A stretch of DNA of 64,000 bases from Membranipora membranacea (taxonomy: Eukaryota; Bryozoa; Gymnolaemata; Cheilostomatida; Membraniporidae), in contig OU612065.1 of assembly GCA_914767715.1 (NCBI GenBank), positions 31,310,001 to 31,374,000 on the forward strand, given 5' to 3'. Under the pieces are notes generated by a model. The model was not told the DNA's origin, searched no databases, and was given only the letters and a program-made list of their open reading frames with translations. The position numbers were made by a program, and so were the translations under genes. Numbering within the stretch: position 1 is the stretch's first letter; each line of letters begins with the position of its first letter. This document shows, piece by piece, positions 46,249-58,545 of this stretch.

Positions 46249-47869
46249 CTTAATTTTTATTGCTATAAAGACTAACTTTGCAAATGACTAAGCCGCCCAT
46301 TTATAATGTCACTGCAATAAATACAAGCCACAGCAAGCACATTTCTCTATTAACAATAAAAAAGGCTTATTGCCAGCTTGCCAATATCAGCTAGTTCTGA
46401 TATTTTTTGCAGCTGGTTTTATGAATTATATTGTCATGGTAACTGTGTCTGAAAGTTTCCTATATAAGCTAGAGTTCTGCAGCTAAAAGTCACAAAACTG
46501 TTTACACTGGTTGGAGACCACACTTGACTAGGTTATACTTCGGTTTTGATTTTTGGAAGCTATGCAGTCCTCATACTGTATCTCAGCTCCAGTTTTAAGT
46601 GAACCTTGTGAAATTTGGAATTATCAGTTATTTTGTTCTATTCATTTTCTAACACACTTGCCTAAGAAAGTCAAACTACAAAAAAATTTGTTACACCTTG
46701 TTCAGTGTAATATCAAATGATAGTATCAATTTCTTATTTTAAAGATAACCTTTTGAATAGTGTAGATTCTAACATACAATAAAATGTATTTCTAAACTAG
46801 CACACAAATCCTTGAGCCGCCATTTTCATTCCATTTTCCTTTCGCTCTATCGCATGGTGACGCCCTGCAACTGTGCTTCACATCAGCCTGTCTTGTCAGC
46901 TCAGGCTAAAATCACATCTACTTTGTGTATATCACTTGCTATCAGAGCTCGACATTGATTTTAGTCAGACTCATTAATCCCTGTGTGAGATAGAGAGTGG
47001 GTTTTTTTCGGGCCTATAGGTTTGATACTATGGAAGCCAGTGGCGCACAGTTGGCGAATGTCCCATTTTGACTCATGCCATGCATGACGATGCGGGCTTT
47101 TGGCCAATCGTCGCTTAGAGGGAGTAGCGTTGCGTTGAGGCAGCCTCATGGAGACGGACGTAATGCAGCGCTCGTATCACGTATCGAAGCCTCATCCTGG
47201 CAGGACTGCACTCCGCGCAAGTGGAACCTGCGAAAATGCGAATTTTATGAAGGAGGCTGCACAATACGACACGCTCACACTGCCTGATCGTCGATCGGGA
47301 GGAGCAGCGGAGGGCTGCGTTGAAGAGGGCTCGCCAACACAGATTGCCCCTCAGAACGGCAATGGTTGGGACATTTTGACTAGCGTCATTTATGGCAAAG
47401 TTATCAACAAATTAGCCGAAGAGAATTGACCTGATGTTTGACAAAAGTGATAACAATTACTGCCTTCAGTTGACAGTAAGTGCAGGAAAAGGCCTGATAG
47501 TAGTTAGTTACCGCTACCTGGTATATTTCCACCTCCATCTAAAACAAGATTTATGCTCTGTTGTCGGTGCTGTATCAAACTAACATCGCCTTCAATCACA
47601 AAAAGGCATTTTGAATCATGGGTTAAACAGACTTTATCATCCGAGTCTCTTCTCAGCAAGATAAAGATAATTAAGTAAAAGTCAATAATTGAATAGTAGT
47701 TGCTGTAGGAGTTGTCCTGTTCTACATAAGAAGGGGACAACTCAAGTTATGATTAAAAGTAAAGGCTCTGAGCATTTCTTTGAGCTGATATGTTCCTTAG
47801 GCTCATCTAGGAATCACCCATAAAGCATTATCATATTTTCATGCGACAGAGATTATAAGCTAAGTCTCT

Positions 47870-47948
47870 TGCTGTAGGCCACTGCTCACTACTGATTGTG
47901 TGACTGATATCTCATGGCTCTAGAGGTGTGCTGAAGGGACAAGAAGGA
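47870..47948 (+). pseudogene. Caspase p20 exon relic (set 2)
   Basis: Partner of 23829-23906 with the same in-frame TGA before the ATCTCATGG segment, so the damage predates the duplication. Confidence 0.8.
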
Positions 47949-48634
47949 AGTACTACTTGCAAGACTATCTATCCAATAATACCACATAACATATTTGGAC
48001 ACTTTTAATCTCAAGCACAAGAAACGAGCAGTTGTTTAAAACATAATTATTAGGGTTTATGTGAATGTAGCTGTATATCCCACAATGCAAACTTCTAGAT
48101 TTTCCAGTAAGTCCAACTGATAAGAATCATGTGTTTGACACGATGTCCTGACATGATGAGGTTGAGTTTTTATATTGCTGGAATATAATAAGTCCTACTA
48201 CACGCTGTGGACTATACTCATTTTGCTCTGTCAGTCACATTCTTATATATTTTAAGCTATCAGGTGCCTAAGTGGTCTTTCTGCTGTGTCGAATTGCCAT
48301 CAGACTGGTGGTGTTCTGGTTTCATTTTAAATTAATTTTAATAATCCTCAATGCCTGGTTGATGGACAAATCCTGTCACTTGAGTCATAGCTATTTAAAG
48401 TACAATATGAAAGCCAAAATGCAAAGCTTTCTGCCAGAATGGCTGTCTGCAATAGCTATAATTACAATAATTATGCACATACTGACAAATAATACTGATT
48501 ATATTATAAAAAAACTGGTCCTTCAAATTTCTCATTGCATGAAAAAAATATTCCAAAATAAAAATTACCATCCCAAAACTGCCTTTCTATATATGTGATA
48601 CCCATAATGCATTTTGACTACACTCAGTGTGCTC

Positions 48635-50198
48635 CATAGAGTCATTATATACTCTAGAGTGGACAATGCAGTGCTAAAAACGTCCTACTTAATTATTGCG
48701 AAATCCATGACACACCGCAATCTGGTTGTGCATGGCTAGCGCCTGTATCATATAACTTATCATTGAGAATATACGTATTGGGCATGGCAATTTAGATTTT
48801 CAGAGCTCTTATAGCCATTTTTTGTGGAACATTTTTTTTATGACAGCAAGGTAGTTACAGCAGGTACTTTCTCTTTCTATTCCATGAAGCAACAAAATCT
48901 GGTTGTGCGTGGATAGTGCATGAATCATTGACTTTTTCATTTGAAGTATTAGACTTAGACATTCAAATTTAGTTTATGGAGCACTTATAGCCATTTTTTT
49001 GGATAATTTCACATGTAACACCATTGACATCACCTGCAGGTATTTCATCTTCCAGTCAGTATAAAAATTTTCTTATTCGCCCATTAAAATGTATATATAT
49101 CAACCGCAAACACATGAGCTTAAATCGCAATGACAGGGCTTTGACTGTGTCCTGTCGCTCTAACTAATATGTCGCACACTCAGTCGGTTTATTTTATCTG
49201 TTCAGTTCCAGCTAATGAGGATGATTTGTGATAACATGGGGTACAGGTAGCCTGTGGAAAAGCGATTGGAGGTGAAAAAGTTTGCTGCTTTCTTTTATCG
49301 TCTATAGATTTTTTAGCAATATCTTTGTATAACTTTTCATTTCACACTATTAGATGACTTGCAAGTGAGTTCTTTAACAGTCAGGGGACAAAAATGATTT
49401 GTGTTATCCCCTTAAAACACTAAAAATCTCAACCGCCAACACATCATCAGGATAAAATCCGAATTACCTGGCTAGCCGGTTTTTGCCCCTACTAATTGCC
49501 TGCCAGTTTAACTGTGTCCTTTCTCTCTAACTAAAATGTTACACACAAGGTGATTTCATTTTATCTGTCCAGTATTGTAACTTCATATAATACAATGCGT
49601 ATAAGTAACCCGTGGTTCAAAAATGTTGAGCTTAAAGATCTCGGGTTTTGGTTTGGCGATGTCATTTAACGCTCTAAATTCCTTCTGCGGGGTAGCCACT
49701 CGTGTTTGTATTGAAACTATTCAAGCCAACACAGCAGGTTAAATCAATAAATACCTAAATACATACTCTTCTGCTGAGTCGCTGAATATCAAGAGAACGT
49801 CAAATGGAAAACTCAAGATTCATTCCCTAACTCAGTCTGGAAAATTGTATGAAAATTGCAGTAAGTTATCAGTTACAACACATCATGTAGAAAACACCAT
49901 AATATTGCGTCTTTGCAACTCCCATCTTCAGTTGAGAAGAGTACAGAGGGCGTAATGGGAGACTTTAATAATTTATTTGTCACATAAAAATCTTTCCAAA
50001 AAAATGGGTATAAGCAATCTAAAAATCTCAATTTCCATACCCATTACGTATATTCTCAATGATAAGTTATATGATGCAGGCACTAGCCATGCACAACCAG
50101 ATTGCGTTGTGTTATGGATTTCGCAATAATTAAGTAGGACAAAAACTGATGCTATTTTTGTACACATTGTCCACTCTAGAGTATATAATAACTCTATG
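48635..50198. mobile_element. DNA element with inverted ends and 8-bp target duplication
   Basis: Begins CATAGAGTCATTATATACTC and ends with its near-complement. GTGTGCTC flanks both sides (48627-48634 and 50199-50206), and the empty site survives in copy 1 at about 24490 (CAGTGTGCTCTAAAAA). An 8-bp duplication is typical of hAT elements. The arms pair imperfectly over about 170 bp. No transposase is encoded, so it is non-autonomous. Its interior (49200-49823) matches window positions 1-624. Confidence 0.88.
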
Positions 50199-50298
50199 GT
50201 GTGCTCTAAAAACTGAGAGGATATTCTGAGCATAAAAGTCTGAATAGTCATGGGACCCTTTTTCTCCAGCAGCTACCCATGATTGTGTCTTATTGCAG

Positions 50299-50416
50299 AT
50301 AATGGTTATCAAGGCTTGTCAGTTGTTCTCTACACATGGTATGCTGCCACCTGCAGGTGTCAGTGAGTCAGATGCACCAACACCCAGCAGTGTACTCGAC
50401 CATCATCTGAACAAAT
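50299..50416 (+). pseudogene. Caspase Cys-exon relic (set 2)
   Basis: Partner of 24582-24702. The acceptor TATTGCAG is intact here, but the coding part stops at the same place after CATCTGAACAAA. The p10 part is missing. Confidence 0.8.
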
Positions 50417-50502
50417 ATTCATCTACCTTACCAACAGGCAACAGTATGTGCATTCCTTTTGTGTCAAGTTCAAACTCACACCAGCAAACCTAGGAGATAT
50501 TG

Positions 50503-51045
50503 CTGATTATAAATCACAAAACAAATAGCTATGCATAGTAAAACAAGTATAGAACCTGATGTGGCGTACACAGGAACGCTACACGATCTATTCAATTAGT
50601 CCAGAAGCCACCCAAAGCTATCTTTCAGTTTCAAAATATCTCTTTCTGGCTACAATTCGGTTGTTTAGGGTACATGGCTCAGCTTAGCAGTGTTCAAAAC
50701 CACAAAATATTAATATAACTACGACCAATTGGCACCGTATAATAATCTATAGCCTTAGCCCTCCACTCATATGGGCTTATCTATCAAGCACCTGCTCTAG
50801 CACGCTATTATATTATGATTTAAGGCTGTCATTAGTACACCTCAATAATGTCTATACTTATTATTTAGACTACGGTTGCTACTTAGTGCTACTGGGAAAT
50901 CCCATTTTCATCGATGAGTCATGGATTACATCATTTTAGTAATCAAAGCCAGTTAATCTACGTAGTTCAGTTTTAGTATAACTGTGGCATAGTCAAGTAC
51001 TACAAATCCTCACTGACTCTCAAACGGAACTGTTCCTCATTTATA
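50503..51045 (+). promoter_or_regulatory. 5' flank of ANK-caspase gene C
   Basis: Matches the flanks of genes A and B, with one copy of the ~98-bp unit (about 50740-50835). Confidence 0.5.
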
Positions 51046-52330
51046 ATGGCAGCAGCAGCAGCAGCAGCAGCAGATACCACACAGTATCCTGTCTGGTTAG
51101 GAGAAGATAATAAACTCTACTATGATCAGACTGGACTAGAGTATCACCTGATACATGTACTCAACTATAACCAGGATGATGTACTAAGAGTTATATAGCA
51201 GATAGCTCAGCTTCTGAATGACCAGCCAGTATTCTGGTTCAGTGCAGCCAGTGTTACCCAGCTGAGACCCTCAATGTTATCTTTATGTGTATGAGACATG
51301 ATCAGTTAATAACACTGTTAAGTTCTACGGATAATAGGAATGGTTGGACAGCACTGCATAACTGTGTATTGTGAGGAACGGAAATTGTTGTCCTATCCTA
51401 TACTAAAGTATATGTTCCGTCCTACTTATAAATTGGTTCTAACTATGTTTGTAGTTATGGTTTTAAATCTTGCACTCCGGACCCTTCAAAATGTCACTTT
51501 ATTGTGTAATTTATTTGTAGTTCTAATTTGGAGTTACCTCCTCTTTCATGCACTGAAGAAAGACAAGATCGCTCAAATCTATTAAAACGTGGTTCCAATT
51601 GGTAATGCTAGCACTCTGGTGAGTACGAGGTATTTAACTTATTAATTTCTAGTGACGAACAGCTGGTTCCCACTACTCCACAAAGCAATTTACTACGGGG
51701 TTGTTATTGAGCCTGACCTCTTCTTAGCTTCACTAGAAGTTGCCTTCAAGTTGTTTAAGAAAGGTTCCTGCCGATAACCTGCTAAGACCCCTGTCTTGTT
51801 CTAACAGTAAAACTCTTGATGAGTTTCGAGACAATGCTCTTACACCACAAAGTCAATATAATCCTTAGATGTTAATATGACACAATCACTATTTATGAAT
51901 GTGTTCAGGTACGTTTGATATTTTTGTTATTCAACTTAGGTGACTGATTTTAATTATGAGCACCTACTTGATCTCTGTATAGTGCCTGGAAGCCCAATCA
52001 GGTAATCAAGGCGGTGTATCAGTATCACAGGCCTCTTAGCCAAGTTAAATTAGCTAAAGACTCCAACCCAATTTCTAGTGAAGGAAAGAGGTATCAGTCT
52101 GTGGTCACTCTAAAATTAATGTTCAATTTCTATATTCAATGTTGAATTAATGTTTCACAGATTAGAGGTATCTTATCTTAAATCGGTAGCGTCCTACTTC
52201 TTTTAAACACAAGAATCTAATCCTAAACTATTATTCCGAAGCTTAATCTATTTAGCCCCCAAGCAAATATGAATACTAATTAATACTGTTCTGCTTTGAC
52301 AATAGTTCCCAATGATACTTCTAAAAATGA

Positions 52331-52694
52331 TTTCCGACTTGATATGAGCACCTTACGCGAATTACATGCGTTTCTGGTGGGTCACAATGAATTCCGACTT
52401 GATATGAGCACCTTACGCGAATTACATGCGTTTATGGTGGATCACAATGATTTCCGACTTGATATGAGCACCTTACGCGAATTACATGCGTTTTTGGTGG
52501 GTCACAATGAATTCCGACTTGATATGAGCACCTTACGCGAATTACATGCGTTTATGGTGGATCACAATGATTTCCGACTTGATATGAGCACCTTACGCGA
52601 ATTACATGCGTTTTTGGTGGGTCACAATGATTTCCGACTTTGATATGAGCACCTTACGCGAATTACATGCGTTTAAGGTGGGTCACAATGATTA
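52331..52694. repeat. 60-bp tandem repeat in solo LTR, six copies
   Basis: Six units of TTCCGACTTGATATGAGCAC and following bases at an almost exact 60-bp period. Units alternate between a GTGGGTCAC and a GTGGATCAC form, giving a 120-bp higher-order pattern. The last unit has a one-base gain. A 115-codon frame across the array exists only because the period is divisible by three. Confidence 0.93.
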
Positions 52695-53205
52695 AACCTC
52701 CTAAAGTTAATTTTGAATCCTGTTTCAGAGTGTTGTTATAGTAACAATTAACAACGACTTACTTTAGTTGATTGCAAAATTGCCTTATAAACTCTTAGTG
52801 AATATGACCTAACGTCTGAGTACCTGACGAACTGTCCCTAATTACTTTGCAAATTACTATATGCATAGAAATCAATTACAACAGTATATTCACTAAAGTT
52901 ATTGTTTATTGTCTTGATACTTATAAAAAAAATGATAATGTAATTCAAATGATACTCACAGTATATATTGGTCCTTAGACTCCACTTTAGTGTTAGCGTT
53001 CCAACAAAGATCTTTGATTTAAAACTAGTATTTATTAAATCAAAATATAATGTCTTTTACTAGCTATGTAAAAAGTTGACTGTGCTGCTCAAAGAATTAA
53101 ACTGTACTAATTTACTGTTCAAAATTTCGGCCTTTATATAGGTGCCGATTTTTGTGCTGACTCTGCTTGTTGTCGTTTGATTAGCTGTCGGCGGATTAAT
53201 GGATT

Positions 53206-53690
53206 AGTGTCTCTTGTGGCTTTGTTATATGAAACCGTTCTGTGGTCACGTCACGTGGTATATGGCTGTTGTTCCTCAGTCTACCTTCTGGAATTTATTG
53301 TTCTATTTTTGGGCTGACTTTGTTGTTGTTACTCCATGATTAATTACTTCTGTGTCATCCTGAAGATTACTTGGTACTTGGTGCTATGACGTTTTGGAAA
53401 ACCAAATTCCTGAAGATTAATTGGTTCTTGGTACTAGGATTAGTGTCTCTTGTGGCTTAGTCATATGAATCCGTTCTGTGGTCACATCACGTGGTATATT
53501 GCTGCTGTTCCTCAGTCTACCCTCTGGAATTTGTTGTTCTATTTTCGGGCTGACTTTGTTGTTGTTACTTCCTGGTTAATTACTTCTGTGTCACCCTGGA
53601 GATTACTTGGTACTTGGTACTATGACGTGTTGGAAAACCAAATTACTGCGCCACTGGAATTCCTATTTTCTGACCGGATTAGCCTGCTGC
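53206..53690. repeat. ~238-bp direct repeat in solo LTR, two copies
   Basis: Both units run from GTGTCTCTTGTGGCTT through ACGTGGTATAT to a TTACTTGGTACTTGGT segment, with several mismatches. Confidence 0.8.
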
Positions 53691-55070
53691 GGTTATCTTC
53701 GCTACATCTTTGATGGATTACTTCTGCGTCTCTCTGCTCGTTGTGTATGCTTGTGACTACAAAATACCATGGCGGTTACTGGGTGCATTTGTATACATCT
53801 CTATCTGTACCCTCTAACTTCTGCGGCTGGCTGAATATAACTACATATCTCAAGTGCCCATTTTTGGTACTGACAGTATGCCTTGAAAGAAGTCATATAG
53901 TGAAGCTGATATTAGACTGTGTCAATGAAGAGGAGCGTTACCAGCTTCTCAGTATCAAGGATTATATCATGAACGAATGGACACCTCTCCATGTGGCATG
54001 CTTCCATGGTGACACAGAGTCAGTGAGGCTGATAATGGACAGTGTTAATCAGGATATGAGATACTCTCTACTACAGATGACAGATTGGGGTGATGATAAT
54101 CCACTACACTGTGCAGCAATTAAAGGTCTTACTGATATGCTGAAGATAATAAATAACTGTGTAACAGAGCAGCAGTGGATTAATCTTCTACAGATGAAGG
54201 ACATTGGAAGATATACAGTTCTACACACAGCAGCATATTGGGGTAATAATCAAATAATGATAACAATAAGAGATACTGTTACTAATGATGTGTGGCTGCA
54301 GTTACTCTCTACTCCTCTACCAGCGGTTAATCCTGTCAGAGGTTATGAAGATAAATACCGACAAGCTGCCAGATGGATCGATGATTGAAAACCACCGCAA
54401 AGATAGACAAGGTTCTAAGTGAAACTGACCAACAAGGTAAATTTTGACCTCTTATTTATTTCTAGGATACACAGCGATTTGTTGATACTGTCAAGGTACT
54501 GACTACAATTGATTACTATAAGGTGTGCAAACAATTTTCTAGATGAAGGCAGACATTATTTTATTGTTTATGTGGCTGGTATAGGCCAATTTTGACCGAA
54601 ACACTGAAGATGCCAAATTAAATTTATAATCGACGTCAAACCTATTTGGAATAAGAAAGTTTGAGGCAAAGCCAGTCTAATTGTAACTCCTTGGTTGAGT
54701 AAAGACTAAAATTATACCTTAGAGATTTTATAAGGTGGAAACCTAAACATTGTTTTCAACCTATTCTAACCAAATTGCATTTAGCTTAACCTTTTTTCAT
54801 TACAACACTAAAGCGTAACACTTGTTAGAATTGAGCAAATTATAGTTATCTAACATAAGAAAAAAAAATTTGTCGAGAGCTACAGCTACATTGGTGCTGC
54901 CTATGCTGCCAGCGGCAGGCTTTCAGGGTCCCCTAGATCGATCCAGCCCGCAAGGTGATGCACAACCAGATTTAGAGTCCAGCCATTTTTCCATGTGAGC
55001 ATAATAGTTTTGTTCACTACCTTGAATACGCAAGCGATATATTTTTTCCTGTTTCAATTACTCATTACAG

Positions 55071-55495
55071 GTAAACAAATTCTGATAAAAGAGCTTGTAA
55101 AAAATGTACCACTCACAGTTACTCAGATATTGAAGTTGTCTCCTCACAGCTCAAACTACATCATACCACACAGACAGGAGAACTGTAAGAGGTATGGTCT
55201 GATTCTCTACAGCACACTCCACAGACCAGGAGCAGAAGAAGAAGCTGCAAATCTGGAGCAGTCTCTGCAGACAGCTGGCTGTGACGTCTCTAAGCTTGAG
55301 TGGTACGATGCTGGTGAGCTCCACAACATGATTGAGAGTGTGTTGACTAGTATGATCGCTGACTGCTCACTGCTGATTGTATGTCTGATGGCACATGGTA
55401 GCAGAGGGGCTATAAAAGGAGGTTCTGGAAAAGGGATACCAGTCAATGATGTCCTTCATCAACTAAGCTTCACTCTTCCTAAAGACTTACCACTG
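55071..55495 (+). CDS. ANK-caspase C, exon 2 (p20, catalytic His)
   Basis: Nearly identical to gene B exon 2, with the same acceptor, length (425 bases) and donor (CTG|GTGAGA). It keeps the AHG catalytic His motif. It is open, but its upstream exon is destroyed, so it could act only through another start or a new first exon. Confidence 0.8.
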
Positions 55496-55857
55496 GTGAG
55501 AGATTGATAAAATAATCAGACTCAATCTTGCTACAAACCTTGAGTATCAGCAAATGGGGCAATTCAATCTTCTTGAATTTATCTGAATATTTCTTTGTCT
55601 TTTTAGGATAAATTGCATTATGGGAACTTTCCTACGCGCCCTACTTGGTGTAAATACTATTAAGAAAGCAACACACCTTTCTATAGTTCAGAGAATTGTC
55701 ACTGCCTAGTTGGCTATGTTTCTTCTTATGTTAGGGATGCTATCTGCCATATCTTTAAAGATTTCCACATTGGTGACTGAGACAATTATTGTTGATTGTT
55801 CAGTAACCCTGATCGCATTTGAGTTTATAGATATGTACTATCATTAATATTATCCAG

Positions 55858-56241
55858 GTTGTGCTGCTTCAGGCATGCCAAGTAGCAGATGGGCCGTCTT
55901 CAATGAATTCTTCAGTCACTCCATCAGATCCAACACCAACACAGCTGTCAGATCCTCAGAAGGATCAGCATATAACACTCACCAGACCACACACAGTGCT
56001 ACTTCTAGCTTCAGTAAGAGGAGGCCTGGCTTATAGGGGAGTGTTCACTGGTGCCATTGCTGATGAGTTCAGAACAGCCGATGGTAAAAAAGACATCTAC
56101 ATGATGTTTAACGCAGCCGTCGCTTCAATGGAGATCGCGTATCCAGAATGCACTACACAGAAACCTGAACTACGAAGTGTCACAACGAAGATGCTTGTTT
56201 TCCCTCCAGCTCCCCCGACTGCTAGCCAGCCAAGTATATAG
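55858..56241 (+). CDS. ANK-caspase C, exon 3 (catalytic Cys and p10)
   Basis: Nearly identical to gene B exon 3, with one visible amino-acid change (Ala to Thr in the linker). The QACQV motif and p10-like part are intact and end at TAG. Lack of decay compared with exon 1 may reflect youth rather than selection. Confidence 0.8.
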   Translation, partial: VVLLQACQVADGPSSMNSSVTPSDPTPTQLSDPQKDQHITLTRPHTVLLLASVRGGLAYRGVFTGAIADEFRTADGKKDIYMMFNAAVASMEIAYPECTTQKPELRSVTTKMLVFPPAPPTASQPSI

Positions 56242-57561
56242 TTAGATAAGCAAGAGCTTGTGAATGGTTTGAGTTGCCTTCTACTGATACGTAAAAGGTT
56301 TGACTTTGTTGGTCAGCATTGACATCAACATGATTCGACAGTAGAAGAGACACCATCTCCTACAATAAACTGACCGGACAAATAGAAGTTCCACAGTCCT
56401 TGTACTATAGCTGAAGGACTAAAGTTTTTCAGATCGAATCCATAACTTTACTGTCTCTTATTTACAGACACTTTCACCTGATCAGATAAAAATACACAAC
56501 GTAAACAATCAAGAGAGTGGTATCAGGATAGTATATTATGTTCATTTCTTTCGATAATTACTCAGCAGGTTAGTTGTTATCTTTCATATCTTATTACTAA
56601 CCGTCTATAGCTTCCATTTGTCTTCCTTAATTGTATTTCAATTTTTTTGCTTGCTCTGGCATATTTGGAAGAACATCATTTCAATGATCAATAATGTTGT
56701 AAATAAAGGTTAAAATTACTCTCATTTAATTGGAGATAACATTATCCATCTCAATGTTTTCTATGAAAGATAACTTGGTGATCAACGTTTAATTGAAACC
56801 ATAATACTAAATAAATACAGGTAATAATACATACGATATTGTATTATATATTACAACCGTTGCTAGGATAATGAGAAGATATTGATATGGGATGAATTGA
56901 CCATTTACAGAAACATATTTGTACTACCGGCTCAAGTCCCCAATCAGCTTTGAATAAACAGTCACATAACCACGTTGAAATTAAATAACACTCTGGCCTG
57001 CTGAAAGTCGAGAAACTTTGTACGAAACACGAAATTGATTTTCCAAGCATGTCAGAAGACATTTTAATGAGCGATTGCCTTTTATTAACCGTGCAAAATA
57101 AGCCCCCCCCCTCCCCCACATGCAGCACCTTAGCACTTTATCTAAGATCAGTGAACATTTTGCAATCCGTGAACAGGAAGTACTAGAAATGACCTGAGAA
57201 TTGTTGATTTTATCTACCTGCTACATCTGTGGAACTGACGTCCAACACATACTGTGGCACCCATTATGAAAAAATGACTTCTCTGTGATAAACACTCTCC
57301 GGATAGACTGTAGATTATGTACAAAAGAAAGTATTCTTGTTCTTGCCCCTGGCCGTAACTATGAATACGGCATACAAGTACCGATGGGGCCAATAATTGA
57401 AGCTTGTGTTTACAATAATGCCATTAGGCCTAGACTTGAGCCTACTATCTGAATCATTATTGCAATGCGGTGCTTCGAAATAAAAAAACGGATTATGGTA
57501 GATTTAAATCTATTGTGATTATGTATATGCTTTAATGTGTGCAAAAAAATAAGCAAACAAA
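56242..57561. other. 3' flank of gene C
   Basis: Collinear with 28410-30076 but shorter: it has one hairpin arm and one shortened unit of the ~193-bp repeat. No gene seen. Confidence 0.6.
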
Positions 57562-58121
57562 ATGTCTGAAGAACCAAAAGCGAAGAAAAAGAAAGTTGAG
57601 GAAGATCTTGTCGCAATAGAAGTTGGCGCCAAAGATGTTGATACGTCAGAGCGATATGCCACAACATTTCTTTGACCTCTGGGACAAAACACATGAAATC
57701 AACCCTGAAAATCCAGCAGATGTGCTCAAGCCCTTTGAATTGTGGTAAGCAGAATATGTTGTCTTGTACTACATTTCATCCTAGTGCAGGGTTCCGTTTA
57801 GCTTGTCTGGACAAGCTATGATCGGTTGGGGGGGGGGGGGACTCAGCTTGTCAAGACAGGCTAGGTTCCGTTATAAGTGTTTTATCAATAGTCCTAGAAA
57901 ATATTACGGCATAGGCATAAATACTCTGTTCTGATCAATTTAATTTGTTGCATCGATTTATCTGTTAAAGAGGCGGTCCCTTACACTTGCCTACTGACAT
58001 ATTTAGACCCAGGTGTGACAGTAGACCAGAGGAATAATGTAGATTTGCTACATTACCTGTATGATTTCTGGAACATGTCGCATGACCTGAATATTAATGA
58101 TGGGCCAATCTGGAGGAGAAT

Positions 58122-58545
58122 ATCCTTTTTTCTCGGTCCCATACTACCATTTCACAATAGGAGTAAATGCTCATCTAAAGGATTGTACTAATTTATTGTC
58201 GTTTGCGCTGATCAAATGTTTCAAGCTTTTAGGTTTTTTTTTTAACTTTCAAGCCTTGGTGGTCCCTATGATGTTCTACTGGGGAAATCATCGACTGATG
58301 ACAAAGATTATCTACTGCACCAAAGATTTTCTATGGTCTCCTAGAATTCCAAACAGTACTGCTCAGTAAGTCATGAACATGTCACATTCCCTCATCGTAC
58401 TTGTTTGTTAACCCTATTTATCAGGGCTGTTATAACAAGACCATGTCAACTCAACTCAAGTTATCTGCCCTTTGAACATGAGAGGATAACACACTATTAC
58501 CACCACTTGAAGCCTACACTCCCTGCTGCTACCCACTTACAAAAA
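58122..58545. other. Copy-2-specific sequence in HPF1 intron
   Basis: About 420 bp absent from copy 1 near 30667. A 90-codon frame (58097-58369) has no recognised domain. It could be an insertion here or a deletion in copy 1. No clear target duplication. Confidence 0.5.

Larger units (their letters stand above)
51370..53875. mobile_element. Solo LTR inserted in ANK-caspase C exon 1
   Basis: 2,506 bp beginning TGTGAGGAAC and ending GTACTGACA, flanked by GTAT on both sides (51366-51369, 53876-53879). The intact exon in gene B gives the empty site. TG..CA ends, a 4-bp duplication and the absence of any internal gene fit a solo LTR left by recombination. It differs in sequence from the LTR at 629-3510. 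Orientation is not certain. Confidence 0.85.
51046..54436 (+). pseudogene. ANK-caspase C, exon 1, disrupted
   Basis: Starts at ATG 51046 with eight alanine codons (GCA repeats), then follows genes A and B. It carries four lesions: TAG at 51196-51198 where A has CAG, a one-base loss near 51256 (GTTACCCAGCTGAG), a 2.5-kb solo LTR at 51370-53875, and a one-base loss near 54386 giving TGA in GATGATTGAAAACC. The ankyrin-like part after the insertion (53880-54386) is otherwise open. The phase-1 donor is kept. The N-terminal half of this gene cannot be made as in A and B. Confidence 0.88.

Noticed and set aside
52296-52643. 115-residue repetitive protein
   Set aside because: The frame exists only because a 60-bp DNA repeat is divisible by three. 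It lies inside a solo LTR and has no support outside the array.
58097-58369. 90-codon frame in HPF1 copy 2 as a missing HPF1 exon
   Set aside because: No resemblance to the HPF1 middle region, and it is absent from copy 1.
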